64,000 nucleotides of DNA, taken from the NCBI GenBank assembly GCA_900315785.1, contig ONAL01000003.1, forward strand, positions 1 to 64,000, written 5' to 3'. The stretch is from an uncultured Eubacteriales bacterium. Lineage in GTDB: Bacteria > Bacillota > Clostridia > Oscillospirales > Acutalibacteraceae. Each line of letters starts with the position of its first letter. The stretch's first letter is position 1. This document shows positions 44,187 to 52,529 of the stretch, one piece after another. The notes under the pieces were generated by a model. That model did no database searches. It was not told where the DNA came from and worked only from the letters and a program-made list of their open reading frames with translations. The position numbers and the translations under genes are program-made.

Positions 44187-44329
44187 GTTTGGCTTAAAAA
44201 CCTTCAAACCCTACGATTTAGGGCAAATTTAGGGCAAAACTTGCCCAAAATATAAAAATTACGACTTTTACAAAGTTTATAAATGTTCCTTTTATCTCAA
44301 AAAATTAAAATGTTTTATTAACTATCTCA

Positions 44330-44515
44330 TTAATCTGTAATAAACAAATCCACCATTTTTGTTGTAATCTCATCAACATAAAAACAACCAAATCTATCAT
44401 TTATTCTCTCTATTCTCTTTTCGTCAGCGCTAATTGTTTTCTCTGATAGTTTAGTATTACGTTCGTTGTAATTAATTAGTGCTTTTGTTCCTGAATACAC
44501 TGAACGAAGAAAAAG
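44330..44515 (-). pseudogene. Gene remnant, 61 codons, unrecognised
   Basis: An open minus-strand frame without a start codon ends at TAA 44332-44330. It reads as ordinary protein (SVYSGTKALINYNERN, ISADEKRIERINDRFG, YVDEITTKMVDLFITD). Its base composition is clearly more AT-rich than neighbouring genes. It lies in the scar beyond the duplicated tRNA end and near GGGCAAATTTAGGGCAAAAC (44220-44240), a string often seen next to integrase genes. I read it as debris of an integrated element; family unknown. Confidence 0.4.
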
Positions 44516-44637
44516 TTAATCATATTTTAGCTACTCAGGATTCTAAATTATCTGTCTTGCAAGAAAAAATAAAGATAGTGCAAGATTGCATAGACGGTAA
44601 GTTTAGTATATTCAGTTATATTATGACGATACAATAG
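44479..44637 (+). pseudogene. Second short coding remnant, AT-rich
   Basis: A plus-strand frame of 52 codons (GTG at 44479, stop TAG at 44637) reads as a coiled-coil-like tail (TLNEEKVNHILATQDSKL, SVLQEKIKIVQDCIDGKF). It overlaps the minus-strand remnant by 37 bases, so the two probably derive from different genes joined by deletion. No ribosome-binding site is seen. 44638-44770 holds nothing else I can identify. Confidence 0.3.
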
Positions 44638-44770
44638 ATATAAAACCAAGTCAACCGTTTTGGAACAAGCGGTAGTAATTCGGGAACAAATGGTAATTTT
44701 TCCCACATTTACACCACATTGTGCTCACAGGCAACTCTTCCGAACTTCAGAAAATGTGTTCAAACAACTG

Positions 44771-44798
44771 CAGCCTCTCACGCATTTGTGAGAGGCTG
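44771..44798 (-). terminator. Hairpin after the LRR surface-protein gene
   Basis: AGCCTCTCAC/GTGAGAGGCT, 10-bp perfect stem with a 6-nt loop, 27 nt after the stop at 44825. The T-run on the minus strand is poor, so termination may be partial. Confidence 0.6.
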
Positions 44799-44824
44799 TG
44801 TCTGATTCAATTATTTTGTTTTAA

Positions 44825-47248
44825 TTATTTTACTAAGATTTTTATCGTTACGATCTTTTTTAGGACTTTATAATTCTTGTTGCCTTTAGCGGTAACTGTA
44901 ACTTTTACTTTAACTGTCTTGCCCTTCTTTAAGCCCTTTGCAACTGTCATTATTCCGTTCTTTACTGTGACCTTCTTGTTGTTGGTCTTGTAGGTTACAG
45001 TTCCCTGAGCCTTTGAAACAACCACAGCCTTTTTGATTGTCGTCTTTTTCTTGGCTTTGGCGTTAACCGTCTTTTTAGCGCTGACCTTCATCGGGTTCGA
45101 CGCTTTGTTAATCTTAAAGGTTTTTGTAATTGTGCCTGTGTAGCTGCCTGTACCCGTTATTATGACGGTCGCGGTGCCTGCATAAACATTGCTTTTGTAC
45201 TTAACAGTGATATCCGCGAACTCATTGTCCTTTTCGACAAGTATGTTTTTCTGTTTGAGAACCTTTCCCGTGTAGGTCAGATTCTTGATGCCTATGACAT
45301 TCCAACCGCTGATGTCGGTTTTTGAAGGCTCTGTAGGTTCAGTGGCAGGCTCTGTCGAAGGCGCTTGTGTACTCGGCTCGGTCGAAGGAGCTTGTGTGCT
45401 GGGTTCGGTCGAAGGCGCTTGTGTACTCGGCTCGGTCGAAGGCGCTTGCGTGCTCGGCTCGGTTGAAGGCGCTTGCGTACTGGGTTCGGTTGAAGAAGCT
45501 TGCGTGCTCGGCTCGGTTGAAGGTGCTTGTGTACTGGGTTCGGTTGAAGGTGCTTGTGTACTGGGTTCGGTTGAAGAAGCTTGCGTGCTCGGCTCGGTCG
45601 GCTGAGTCGGAGGCTCACCGAGACTTACGAAGCTGATTTTCTTACTTTCGGCATACGCCTGTGCGGCAGTTCCGTCATATCCGTAAATCACAAATCCGTC
45701 CATTGCGGAAGTTGTATACAATCCTATTCCCGACGTGCTCATATTCTTGACGGTTGAAGCGATACGTGCCGACGTCATGGAAGTGCAGTTATAGAACGAA
45801 TCCTGATTGAGAGTCTCGACACCCTCGGGAATAACGAGCTCCTTAATCGCGGTTTTCTGAAATCCCCAGTTTTCGATTTTTCTGAGACTTGTAGGCAGAT
45901 TCAGTGTCTCTAATTTTTCGCATGAACTGAACGCATACGCGCTGACTATTTCAACTCCATCTCCAAGCAAAACGCTTTCAAGACTTTGGCAGTCATCAAA
46001 GGCTCTTGTGACAGTCTTTACGCTGCCCGGAATTGAAACTGACTTGATAGCGGATTTTGAAAACGCGCTTTCTTCGATTATTTCAAGCCCATTGGGCAAA
46101 TTAATCTCCTGTATTGTGCTTTCTCTGAACGCGTAACCTCTGATTACTTTGACGCTGTCGGGGAGCTTGACCTTTTCGATTGTCTTGGAGCCATAGAAAA
46201 GGCTGTTTACAAGCTCAACGGTTCCGTCCTTAATCTCCACATAAGCCGGAGCGTCACCCTTACAGGCGCAGGCAGACTTGCCGAGATAGAGCACTCCGTC
46301 GGGCTGGCTGTTATACCACTTTGTGTTCAGGAAAGCGTCCTGACCTATACGGTTCACGCTTGACGGTATATTGAAATCATCAAGCGAGGTGCAGTCTTTA
46401 AATGCCGCGCCTTCAATAACTTCCAGTCCGTCGGGAAGTGTGATTTTCTTCAGCGCGGAACAACCGCTGAACGCGTAGCCGCCGACAATTTTGAGTTTGC
46501 TCGGGAGCTTTACATCCGTAAGCGCGGTACATGCTTTGAAAACGCCGTTGTAAAGCGATGTGATTTTTTCGGGAACGGTTATACTCTCAAGCGATGTACA
46601 ACCTGAAAAGGCTGACAGTCCGAGAGTTGTAAGCCCGCTTGGAAGTTTTACATCCTTCAATGCGGTACAGCCCGAAAAACTACCTCTGATGGTTTTGACG
46701 CTCTCGGGGATATTTATCTTTTCAAGCGTTGTGCTGTTGCTGAACGCGTTCTGATTGATAACCGTGGTTCCGTCCTTGATTGTAAACTCTGAGGGACATG
46801 TTCCTTTGTACATATACGCAAGGCTGTGGATATATATCATTCCGTCGGGCTGGTTTTGGAGCCACGGCGTTCCCGTGAAAGCGTCGTTCGCGATATTGTT
46901 GAGACTTTCGGGGAATTCAATTGAAGCAAGGTTCGAGCAATTCCTGAAGGCGTAACTGCTGATTGAGACTAGTGTGTCGGGCAGAGTAACGCTTTTTATC
47001 TTGGTGTTCTTCTCAAACGCGGACATATTGATATTCTTGACGGTAAAGCCGTCAAGAGTATCGGGAACTACGGGATACGAGCTTGAACCCTTATACTTGG
47101 TGATGTAAGCATAAGTGTCGTCCATGGTATTGCCGTACATTATGCTGTACTCGTAGTCTCCGCTGACAGCGGCATGAGTGATAATCGGAGCCGCCGTAAA
47201 AACGCCGAGAAGCATCAACAGCACCAGAACCAGGCTCACGTGTTTCAT
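44825..47248 (-). CDS. BspA-like leucine-rich repeat surface protein
   Basis: The 807-residue secreted protein has a signal peptide (MKHVSLVLVLLMLLGVFTAA). Residues ~55-530 hold about 18 LRR_5 repeats of the pattern hIxxxAFxxCxxLxxIxLPxxLxxI (SYAFRNCSNLASIEFPESL; GVFKACTALTDVKLPSKL). A linker of nine STEPSTQAP units (~555-640) follows, then the tail shared with the protein at 1-1876 (GIKNLTYTGKVLKQK, VSAKKTVNAKAKKKTTIKK, KGNKNYKVLKKIVTIK). It has no sortase motif; the lysine-rich tail may hold it to the wall. BspA-like proteins act in adhesion; the target is unknown. Confidence 0.9.
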   Translation of the reverse strand: MKHVSLVLVLLMLLGVFTAAPIITHAAVSGDYEYSIMYGNTMDDTYAYITKYKGSSSYPVVPDTLDGFTVKNINMSAFEKNTKIKSVTLPDTLVSISSYAFRNCSNLASIEFPESLNNIANDAFTGTPWLQNQPDGMIYIHSLAYMYKGTCPSEFTIKDGTTVINQNAFSNSTTLEKINIPESVKTIRGSFSGCTALKDVKLPSGLTTLGLSAFSGCTSLESITVPEKITSLYNGVFKACTALTDVKLPSKLKIVGGYAFSGCSALKKITLPDGLEVIEGAAFKDCTSLDDFNIPSSVNRIGQDAFLNTKWYNSQPDGVLYLGKSACACKGDAPAYVEIKDGTVELVNSLFYGSKTIEKVKLPDSVKVIRGYAFRESTIQEINLPNGLEIIEESAFSKSAIKSVSIPGSVKTVTRAFDDCQSLESVLLGDGVEIVSAYAFSSCEKLETLNLPTSLRKIENWGFQKTAIKELVIPEGVETLNQDSFYNCTSMTSARIASTVKNMSTSGIGLYTTSAMDGFVIYGYDGTAAQAYAESKKISFVSLGEPPTQPTEPSTQASSTEPSTQAPSTEPSTQAPSTEPSTQASSTEPSTQAPSTEPSTQAPSTEPSTQAPSTEPSTQAPSTEPSTQAPSTEPATEPTEPSKTDISGWNVIGIKNLTYTGKVLKQKNILVEKDNEFADITVKYKSNVYAGTATVIITGTGSYTGTITKTFKINKASNPMKVSAKKTVNAKAKKKTTIKKAVVVSKAQGTVTYKTNNKKVTVKNGIMTVAKGLKKGKTVKVKVTVTAKGNKNYKVLKKIVTIKILVK
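45354..45600 (-). repeat. 27-bp tandem repeat in the LRR protein linker
   Basis: About nine copies of a 27-bp unit encode STEPSTQAP with small variants (P/S exchange; synonymous changes). Exact sub-blocks recur, so slippage or recombination could change copy number. Confidence 0.9.
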
Positions 47249-47304
47249 ATATAAAACTACTCTGACGAAAATATGATAAAATCGTGAGGCTTTCCCTTAC
47301 AGAC

Positions 47305-47340
47305 AAACGCGCGGATACCGTCGTCGGTATCCGCGCTTTG
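47305..47340 (-). terminator. Terminator after the vWA gene
   Basis: GCGCGGATACCG/CGGTATCCGCGC 12-bp stem with a 4-nt loop, then GTTTGTCTG on the minus strand. Confidence 0.75.
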
Positions 47341-47362
47341 CGAAAGGAGTTGATATAAAAAA

Positions 47363-48004
47363 TTATCTGCTGTTGTAATCTTCGTTGATTTTTCCGCTCC
47401 AGTCGGCGGTAATCGGTCGGCTCTTTCTCATACACGAAACCGTATCAGCGACCGCCTCAAAGACAACCGCGGTGCCCTTACCGTCGGCGTGGTAGTTTGC
47501 GGAACGGTCGGCGCCGATTCCGAAGTGCCCGGCGGTTTCGACCGAGTCAATATTCGCGCCGATAAAAAGGAATTCCCAGCCGTACTTTTTCTTCTCCTTT
47601 TCAATCATCCTCTTAACTTCCCTGCTTGAGTACTTACGGCTCGCGTTCTCCATTCCGTCGGTCATAATAACAAACATTGTGTGCTCGGGCACATCCTCCC
47701 TGCGCGCGTACTTATGGATAGTAGCGATATGGTGAATCGCGGAGCCGATTGCGTCAATCAACGCGGTACAGCCTCGGACGGTATAGTCGTCCTCGGTCAT
47801 CTTTCTGATTTCGCTGAGTCTTACGCGGTCGTGGAGAACCTCACTCACGTTGTCGAAAAGCACCGTTGATACATAGCACTCGCCGTCCTGTCTGCGCTGC
47901 TTTTCAATCAGAGAGTTGAATCCGCCGATTGTGTCGCCCTCGAGTCCTGACATCGAGCCGCTTCTGTCGAGAATAAATACTAATTCGGTGATATTGTTCT
48001 TCAT
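47363..48004 (-). CDS. von Willebrand factor A domain protein
   Basis: The 213-residue soluble single vWA domain has the metal-ion-dependent adhesion site DRSGSMSG (about residues 13-20), a threonine in GCTALIDAIG and an aspartate in MTDGMENAS. The sequence resembles cytosolic vWA proteins (VFILDRSGSMSGLEGDTIGGFNSLIEKQ) rather than secreted ones. AGGAGG lies before the ATG at 48004. It is downstream of the macro-domain gene on the same strand with a 93-bp gap, so the pair may be cotranscribed. Partner and role unknown. Confidence 0.9.
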   Translation of the reverse strand: MKNNITELVFILDRSGSMSGLEGDTIGGFNSLIEKQRRQDGECYVSTVLFDNVSEVLHDRVRLSEIRKMTEDDYTVRGCTALIDAIGSAIHHIATIHKYARREDVPEHTMFVIMTDGMENASRKYSSREVKRMIEKEKKKYGWEFLFIGANIDSVETAGHFGIGADRSANYHADGKGTAVVFEAVADTVSCMRKSRPITADWSGKINEDYNSR

Positions 48005-48097
48005 AATAAAAACCTCCTGAGAATAATGTTCGGTCCTTGACCTTGAATACATTATATTACTCGGGAGGTGTTTTTTGGTCGCCTTAAAAGCGACATT

Positions 48098-49081
48098 TTA
48101 TCCGAGAAGCGGCTGGTCAAATTCAAACAGCGCTTCGTTTATTGTGAAGATATCGTACTCTCGCTTCGAGATGAAATACTCGACGATGATATCGAATTTA
48201 CTGCTGTGCGACAGCGCGTAGCCCGCCTTTTGAAGAAGGTCGGACGCTTCGGCAAGGTCGAGCTCAAGGGATATCGCGAGAGCGATTGCGGTAGCCTTGC
48301 GGGGCTTATAGTTGATATTGTTTCTGATTTTCGAGAAAAGCTTGCGGTCAACATTCGCCTTTTTGTAGCACTGGGCGTCGGTGATTCCCTTCTCGTCAAT
48401 CTTTCTCAGAAGCATCTGGGTAAAGCTCTCGTCAACCTGTCCGACGAGCTCGTTGAGGCTCGCCTCGCTCTCCATAGGAGCGCTCATACTGCCCTTCGCG
48501 CATTTTTCCACGGGACGGTTAAAGAACTGCGCGCTTCTCAATATCTGATGAGTTTCGACGTAGTGTTCGTCGATATACTCGGCGATATCGCGCACCAGCT
48601 TCTTGCTGATTCGGTAGGCGGATTTATCGTAGACCACGATGTAAACCGTCATTTCGTTTTCGAGCAAAAAGCGGCTTATCTCGCTTACGGCGACATAGAG
48701 AGCCTCCTCCTTGGGATAGCCGTAGACTCCCGAGGAAATGAGCGGAAACGCGACTGTTTCGCAGTCGTGCTCCTTGGCGAGAATCAGCGAATTGCGATAG
48801 CAGGAGCGGAGCTTCTCCTCCTCGCGGTCACACCCGTTCTTCCATATAGGTCCGACGGTATGGATGACATACCTGCACGGCAGCTTATAGGCTCCCGTTA
48901 TCTTCGCCTCGCCCGTATTGCAGCCGCCGAGAGTCCTGCATTCCCTGAGCAGTCCGCTGCCCGCCGCCTTGTGAATAGCTCCGTCAACGCCTCCGCCGCC
49001 GAGCAAGGTCGGGTTGGCGGCGTTCACAATAGCGTCGCACTCCATTTTTGTTATATCGTTTCTGACAATCTGAATAGGCAT
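48098..49081 (-). CDS. Macro domain protein with C-terminal helix-turn-helix-like region
   Basis: The 327-residue protein starts with a macro domain (residues ~1-165) showing [23 protein letters not shown] and [18 protein letters not shown], the ADP-ribose-binding loops of hydrolases that remove ADP-ribose or act on O-acetyl-ADP-ribose. A linker (~170-235) leads to a helical C-terminal domain ([72 protein letters not shown]) resembling a DNA-binding or toxin/antitoxin-type helix-turn-helix. Such fusions recur in Firmicutes. It precedes the vWA gene. An ADP-ribosylation-linked role is inferred. Confidence 0.88.
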   Translation of the reverse strand: MPIQIVRNDITKMECDAIVNAANPTLLGGGGVDGAIHKAAGSGLLRECRTLGGCNTGEAKITGAYKLPCRYVIHTVGPIWKNGCDREEEKLRSCYRNSLILAKEHDCETVAFPLISSGVYGYPKEEALYVAVSEISRFLLENEMTVYIVVYDKSAYRISKKLVRDIAEYIDEHYVETHQILRSAQFFNRPVEKCAKGSMSAPMESEASLNELVGQVDESFTQMLLRKIDEKGITDAQCYKKANVDRKLFSKIRNNINYKPRKATAIALAISLELDLAEASDLLQKAGYALSHSSKFDIIVEYFISKREYDIFTINEALFEFDQPLLG

Positions 49082-49097
49082 TCTGTACCTCGTTATG

Positions 49098-49130
49098 AAA
49101 AGTCAGGGCGGAAAAATCCGCCCTGTGTTT
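49098..49130 (-). terminator. Terminator of the ydjI/ydjG/ydjH-like operon
   Basis: CAGGGCGGA/TCCGCCCTG stem with an AAAA-type loop, then ACTTTTC on the minus strand, 30 nt after the stop at 49155. Confidence 0.8.
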
Positions 49131-49154
49131 TGTAAATATTCTGTCCTCAATGTA

Positions 49155-49949
49155 TCAGAACGAGAAGCCTCCGCCGCCGTGGCTGCTTCCCGAGGACGAT
49201 GTATGCGTCGAGCTTCCGCCGCCGTTGTCGTCATCACTTTTTCTTGTCCTGTCTACGTGGGTGTACAGGAAGTGGTCGTAGCTTTGTCTGAGGACAAGGC
49301 TTCCCTCAACAAGGTAGTCGTTAGCCTCAGCCTTGAGCATTACGGGCTTGTACTTTCTCCACAGCACAAGTACCGCGAGAATAGCAATCACCAGTCCGAT
49401 AGCGAGCGAAACGCCTGCGCGCTTGAGCACGGTGCCCATATCGGTAACCTTGTGGTTTGTGTCAAAGGGCTTGCCGTTCTTAGCTTCCTTGTAGAACTTC
49501 TCGACAAGCTCATAGAAGCGCTTGAACGCCGCGTGGTAATCGTTGTCCTTGAGGTCGGGCTTGAGCTGGTCGCCGATATAGTCGATACCGTAATCGGTGA
49601 GAGCCGTGATACCGTAGCCCTTGGTGGAAATCCAGCAATCGCGGAGAGGTACGTTTACAACGAGGATACATCCGTCGTCGGAGTAGCCGTTGTAGTCGTA
49701 GTAATCGTCGGCATATTCCATAAGGCTTCTGTCGTCGGGGAGACCGTCGATTGTCATTGCGACAACATCAAAGCCGTATTCGTCGTACATACCCGCGTAG
49801 GTATTCTCGAGCTCGGCGGCATCGCTTGAATCAAGCTTGCCTGCTTCGTCGACGATATGACTGATGTAGCCGTCGTCAGCCGAAACCGCGGGAACCGCGA
49901 TAGCTGCGAGGATGAGAATTACAGATAATAAGGAAATAATCTTTTTCAC
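49155..49949 (-). CDS. TPM-domain membrane protein (YdjH/YgcG-like)
   Basis: The 264-residue protein has a signal peptide (MKKIISLLSVILILAAIAVPA), an extracytoplasmic TPM domain (YISHIVDEAGKLDSSDAAELENTYAGMYDEYGFDVVAMTI; SDDGCILVVNVPLRDCWISTKGYG), a membrane helix near 185-210 (VSLAIGLVIAILAVLVLW) and a Ser/Gly/His-rich tail ending SSHGGGGFSF, typical of YgcG-family proteins. In Bacillus a homologue (YdjH) stands with YdjG and YdjI in the pspA operon. Here it is third after the SPFH and zinc-ribbon genes. Confidence 0.88.
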   Translation of the reverse strand: MKKIISLLSVILILAAIAVPAVSADDGYISHIVDEAGKLDSSDAAELENTYAGMYDEYGFDVVAMTIDGLPDDRSLMEYADDYYDYNGYSDDGCILVVNVPLRDCWISTKGYGITALTDYGIDYIGDQLKPDLKDNDYHAAFKRFYELVEKFYKEAKNGKPFDTNHKVTDMGTVLKRAGVSLAIGLVIAILAVLVLWRKYKPVMLKAEANDYLVEGSLVLRQSYDHFLYTHVDRTRKSDDDNGGGSSTHTSSSGSSHGGGGFSF

Positions 49950-49961
49950 ATCGTCACCCCC

Positions 49962-51050
49962 TTAAAGCAGTCCCAAGAAGGACATAATGAGGTAGACGAT
50001 TATTCCGAGTCCGACGGTCAGTCCTGCCGCGAGAGCAAAGACCTTTTTGCCGTCGAGAGGAACATTTCCCACGAATTTACCTGTCTGACCGTTCATCGCG
50101 AAAAGGTAGTTCTGGTCCTTATACTTCGTGCTGAGAATCCAGACAGGATAAAGCGCGTACTTCGCCTTTCCGTTTGAAATCTGAACGGAGCTTGAGCGCG
50201 TGATTACGCTGTGGTAGGGATAATCGATTGTACCCCTGAGGACTTCCTCGGAGCTGGTCTTTACCCTGTTGTTTGCGCGCTCAATGCTTTCCTCCACGCC
50301 GACGTCGTACTTGTCAGCGAGGTAGCCCGCGAGATAAGCGGTCTGGAAATCAACAGCGCCTCCGAAATCGAACGGCTCAATCGACTCCATAAGGTCGTCG
50401 GGCATCTGTGACGAGCCGTCGACGGGAATGTTTGCGAAGCTCATCGAACCCTCACGGAAAACGTCGAAAAAGCTGGTTTCGGTATAGTTGTACTTGGAAT
50501 CCGACCAGGTGCGGACGGTTGTCGCCTCAAAGCTTACCGCCGCGTCGGAGGTTGAGTCAAAGAGCCAGAAGGGCACATAGATACCCTTGATTTCCTCGAG
50601 CTTGTTCTCAGACTTGAAGGTGCTGGGAGCAAACTTCTTGGAGTTGACATAGCTCTTGAGGGTAGCCTTTGCGCTGTCCTTGGTGTGCGCAAAGGGAATG
50701 ACGTAGTCGGGCTTGAGCATACCCGAAAGTCTGCCCGAGAAAACAACAGGGTTTCCGCAGTAGGGACATTCGGTAGCCGCTGTGTTCTGGTCGCCGACAA
50801 TCTCGCCGCCGCAGGATTTGCAGACGAATACCGACATATTCTCGGTTTCGCCGTCATCCCACTCCTGACCCGCGTTTTTGTCCCAGTTGAACTCATCGGG
50901 AGCCTCGTCCTTGAGGCGCTCGTCCTTCTTGATGAACGCCTGAGGGTCAAACTCGCTGTCACAGTAGGGACACTTCATTTTCTGTGCGGTGGCGTCAAAC
51001 GTAATCGCGCCGCCGCAACACGGGCATTTATACTCTAAAATGTCTGACAT
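49962..51050 (-). CDS. Zinc-ribbon membrane protein (YdjG-like)
   Basis: The 362-residue protein begins with two zinc ribbons (YKCPCCGGAITFDATAQKMKCPYCDSEFD; FVCKSCGGEIVGDQNTAATECPYCGNPVVF). A strand-rich domain (about 110-320; KGIYVPFWLFDSTSDAAVSFEA; YALYPVWILSTKYKDQNYLFAMNGQTGKFVG) follows, and the protein ends in a single helix (FALAAGLTVGLGIIVYLIMSFLGLL). That matches YdjG-type proteins working with SPFH partners in envelope stress. It follows the SPFH gene by 11 nt. Function inferred from context. Confidence 0.82.
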   Translation of the reverse strand: MSDILEYKCPCCGGAITFDATAQKMKCPYCDSEFDPQAFIKKDERLKDEAPDEFNWDKNAGQEWDDGETENMSVFVCKSCGGEIVGDQNTAATECPYCGNPVVFSGRLSGMLKPDYVIPFAHTKDSAKATLKSYVNSKKFAPSTFKSENKLEEIKGIYVPFWLFDSTSDAAVSFEATTVRTWSDSKYNYTETSFFDVFREGSMSFANIPVDGSSQMPDDLMESIEPFDFGGAVDFQTAYLAGYLADKYDVGVEESIERANNRVKTSSEEVLRGTIDYPYHSVITRSSSVQISNGKAKYALYPVWILSTKYKDQNYLFAMNGQTGKFVGNVPLDGKKVFALAAGLTVGLGIIVYLIMSFLGLL

Positions 51051-51061
51051 AGGCTTTTACC

Positions 51062-52387
51062 TTATACTATATCGTTGTCGTCGAAGGGGTCGCCGCACTC
51101 AGGGCAGAACTTCGGCGGATTCTTGGGGTCCTTGGGCTCCCAGCCGCACTTGTCGCACTTGTAGAGAGGCGCGCCTTCGGGCTTCTTGGCACCGCATTCC
51201 TGACAGAATTTGCCGAGGTTTACGGCTCCGCACTTACATGTCCAGCCCTTCTTCTCCTCGGGCTTCTTTGCGCCGCATTCGGGGCAGAACTTACCCTCTG
51301 CCATTGCTCCGCAGGAAGGACACTTCCAACCGTTTGCGGGAGCCTGCTGAGGAGCCTGCTGTGCCTGCTGAGCCTGCTGGTCAGCCGCCATTCCGTAGAG
51401 TGCCTGAGCGTTGAAGCCGCCCTGGTTCATAGCCATACCCATGCCTACAAAGCCGCCCATAGCGCCGTTCGGGTTCTCGGCAGCCTTGCGCATTGCGTCA
51501 GCCTGAGCGCCTACGAGGGTACCGCCCGCCATTGCGGGATTACGCAGCATACCTGCTCTCTGAGCTTCCTTGATCATCTGCATATCTTCCTCGGGGAGGT
51601 TGATCGGGTTAAGCGCGATAGAAACAACGCTGAGACCGCGGAGCTCAGACCACTTGGCTGTGAGAGCCTCGTTCATAGCGTCGATAAGAACGTCGGTGTG
51701 AGAAGGAATCTGGTTGGGGCGGAGCTCCTTGTCGGAGAGTCTGCCGAACGCAGGCTGGAGAGCGGAGATAAACTCTGTCTTGAGCTGCATATCGATTTCT
51801 GTTCTCTTGTAATCCTCTTCTACGTTGCCGCAAACGTTGGTGTAGAAGAGAAGCGGGTTTGTGATTTTGTAGGAATAGATACCGCTGCAGCGAACGGAAA
51901 CATCGAGGTCGAGACCGATTTTGTTATCAACAACACGGAAGAGAATCGGGTTCTGAGTACCGAACTTGTTGTCTACGAGCTCCTTGGTGTTGAAGTAGTA
52001 AACTCTCTGGTCCTTTGCGGGGTCTCCGCCGAAGGTGAAACGCTTACCGATAGTCTTGAAGGTTTCCTTGATGCTGTTGCCGAGCTTGCCCGCAAAGATA
52101 GAAGGCTCGGTAGATGTGTCGTAGGTGAACTCGCCGGGCTCGGCGCAGACCTCAACAATCTTGCCCTGCTCTACAATAATCATACACTGTCCGTCTGCAA
52201 CCGCGATGACGGAACCGTTCGAAATGATGTTGTCATTTCCGCGTGTGTTCGAGCTTCTGCCCGAAATACGCTTCTGACCCTTTACCACGAGAGTATTCTT
52301 GTCGATACTGTCGCAGTAGAAGAATTCTTTCCACTGGTCAGCTAAGGTACCGCCTAAAGCACCTAAGCCGGCTTTAATTAATCCCAT
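51062..52387 (-). CDS. SPFH-domain protein with zinc ribbons (YdjI-like)
   Basis: The 441-residue protein has an SPFH/Band 7 core (~30-290; QWKEFFYCDSIDKNTLVVKG, EFTYDTSTEPSIFAGKLG, DLDVSVRCSGIYSYKITNPLLFY) and a Gln/Ala-rich hinge (QQAQQAQQAPQQAPA). Three ribbons follow (CPSCGAMAEGKFCPECGAKKP; CKCGAVNLGKFCQECGAKKP; CDKCGWEPKDPKNPPKFCPECG). This is the YdjI type, recruited to membrane damage in Bacillus together with PspA. No pspA gene is present next to it here. The start at 52387 has AAAGGAG; an upstream start lacks one. Confidence 0.88.
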   Translation of the reverse strand: MGLIKAGLGALGGTLADQWKEFFYCDSIDKNTLVVKGQKRISGRSSNTRGNDNIISNGSVIAVADGQCMIIVEQGKIVEVCAEPGEFTYDTSTEPSIFAGKLGNSIKETFKTIGKRFTFGGDPAKDQRVYYFNTKELVDNKFGTQNPILFRVVDNKIGLDLDVSVRCSGIYSYKITNPLLFYTNVCGNVEEDYKRTEIDMQLKTEFISALQPAFGRLSDKELRPNQIPSHTDVLIDAMNEALTAKWSELRGLSVVSIALNPINLPEEDMQMIKEAQRAGMLRNPAMAGGTLVGAQADAMRKAAENPNGAMGGFVGMGMAMNQGGFNAQALYGMAADQQAQQAQQAPQQAPANGWKCPSCGAMAEGKFCPECGAKKPEEKKGWTCKCGAVNLGKFCQECGAKKPEGAPLYKCDKCGWEPKDPKNPPKFCPECGDPFDDNDIV

Positions 52388-52529
52388 ATGTAAAACTCCT
52401 TTCGGTCTTTTGACCAATAATAATATTATTATAACTTATTTAAAAATCTTTGTCACTAGCAGAACAAACCGCTTTTGGGGTAAATGTTGCACAAAATTGA
52501 GTTCTGATTTTTGTGTAAGATGTCGTCGG

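Noticed and set aside
45285..45636. Regular repeats that might suggest a CRISPR array
   Set aside because: The 27-bp units are contiguous, without spacers, and in frame in the LRR protein. No cas gene is present.
48068..49135. 355-codon plus-strand ORF opposite the macro-domain gene
   Set aside because: The macro-domain motifs are on the other strand; this frame is a shadow.
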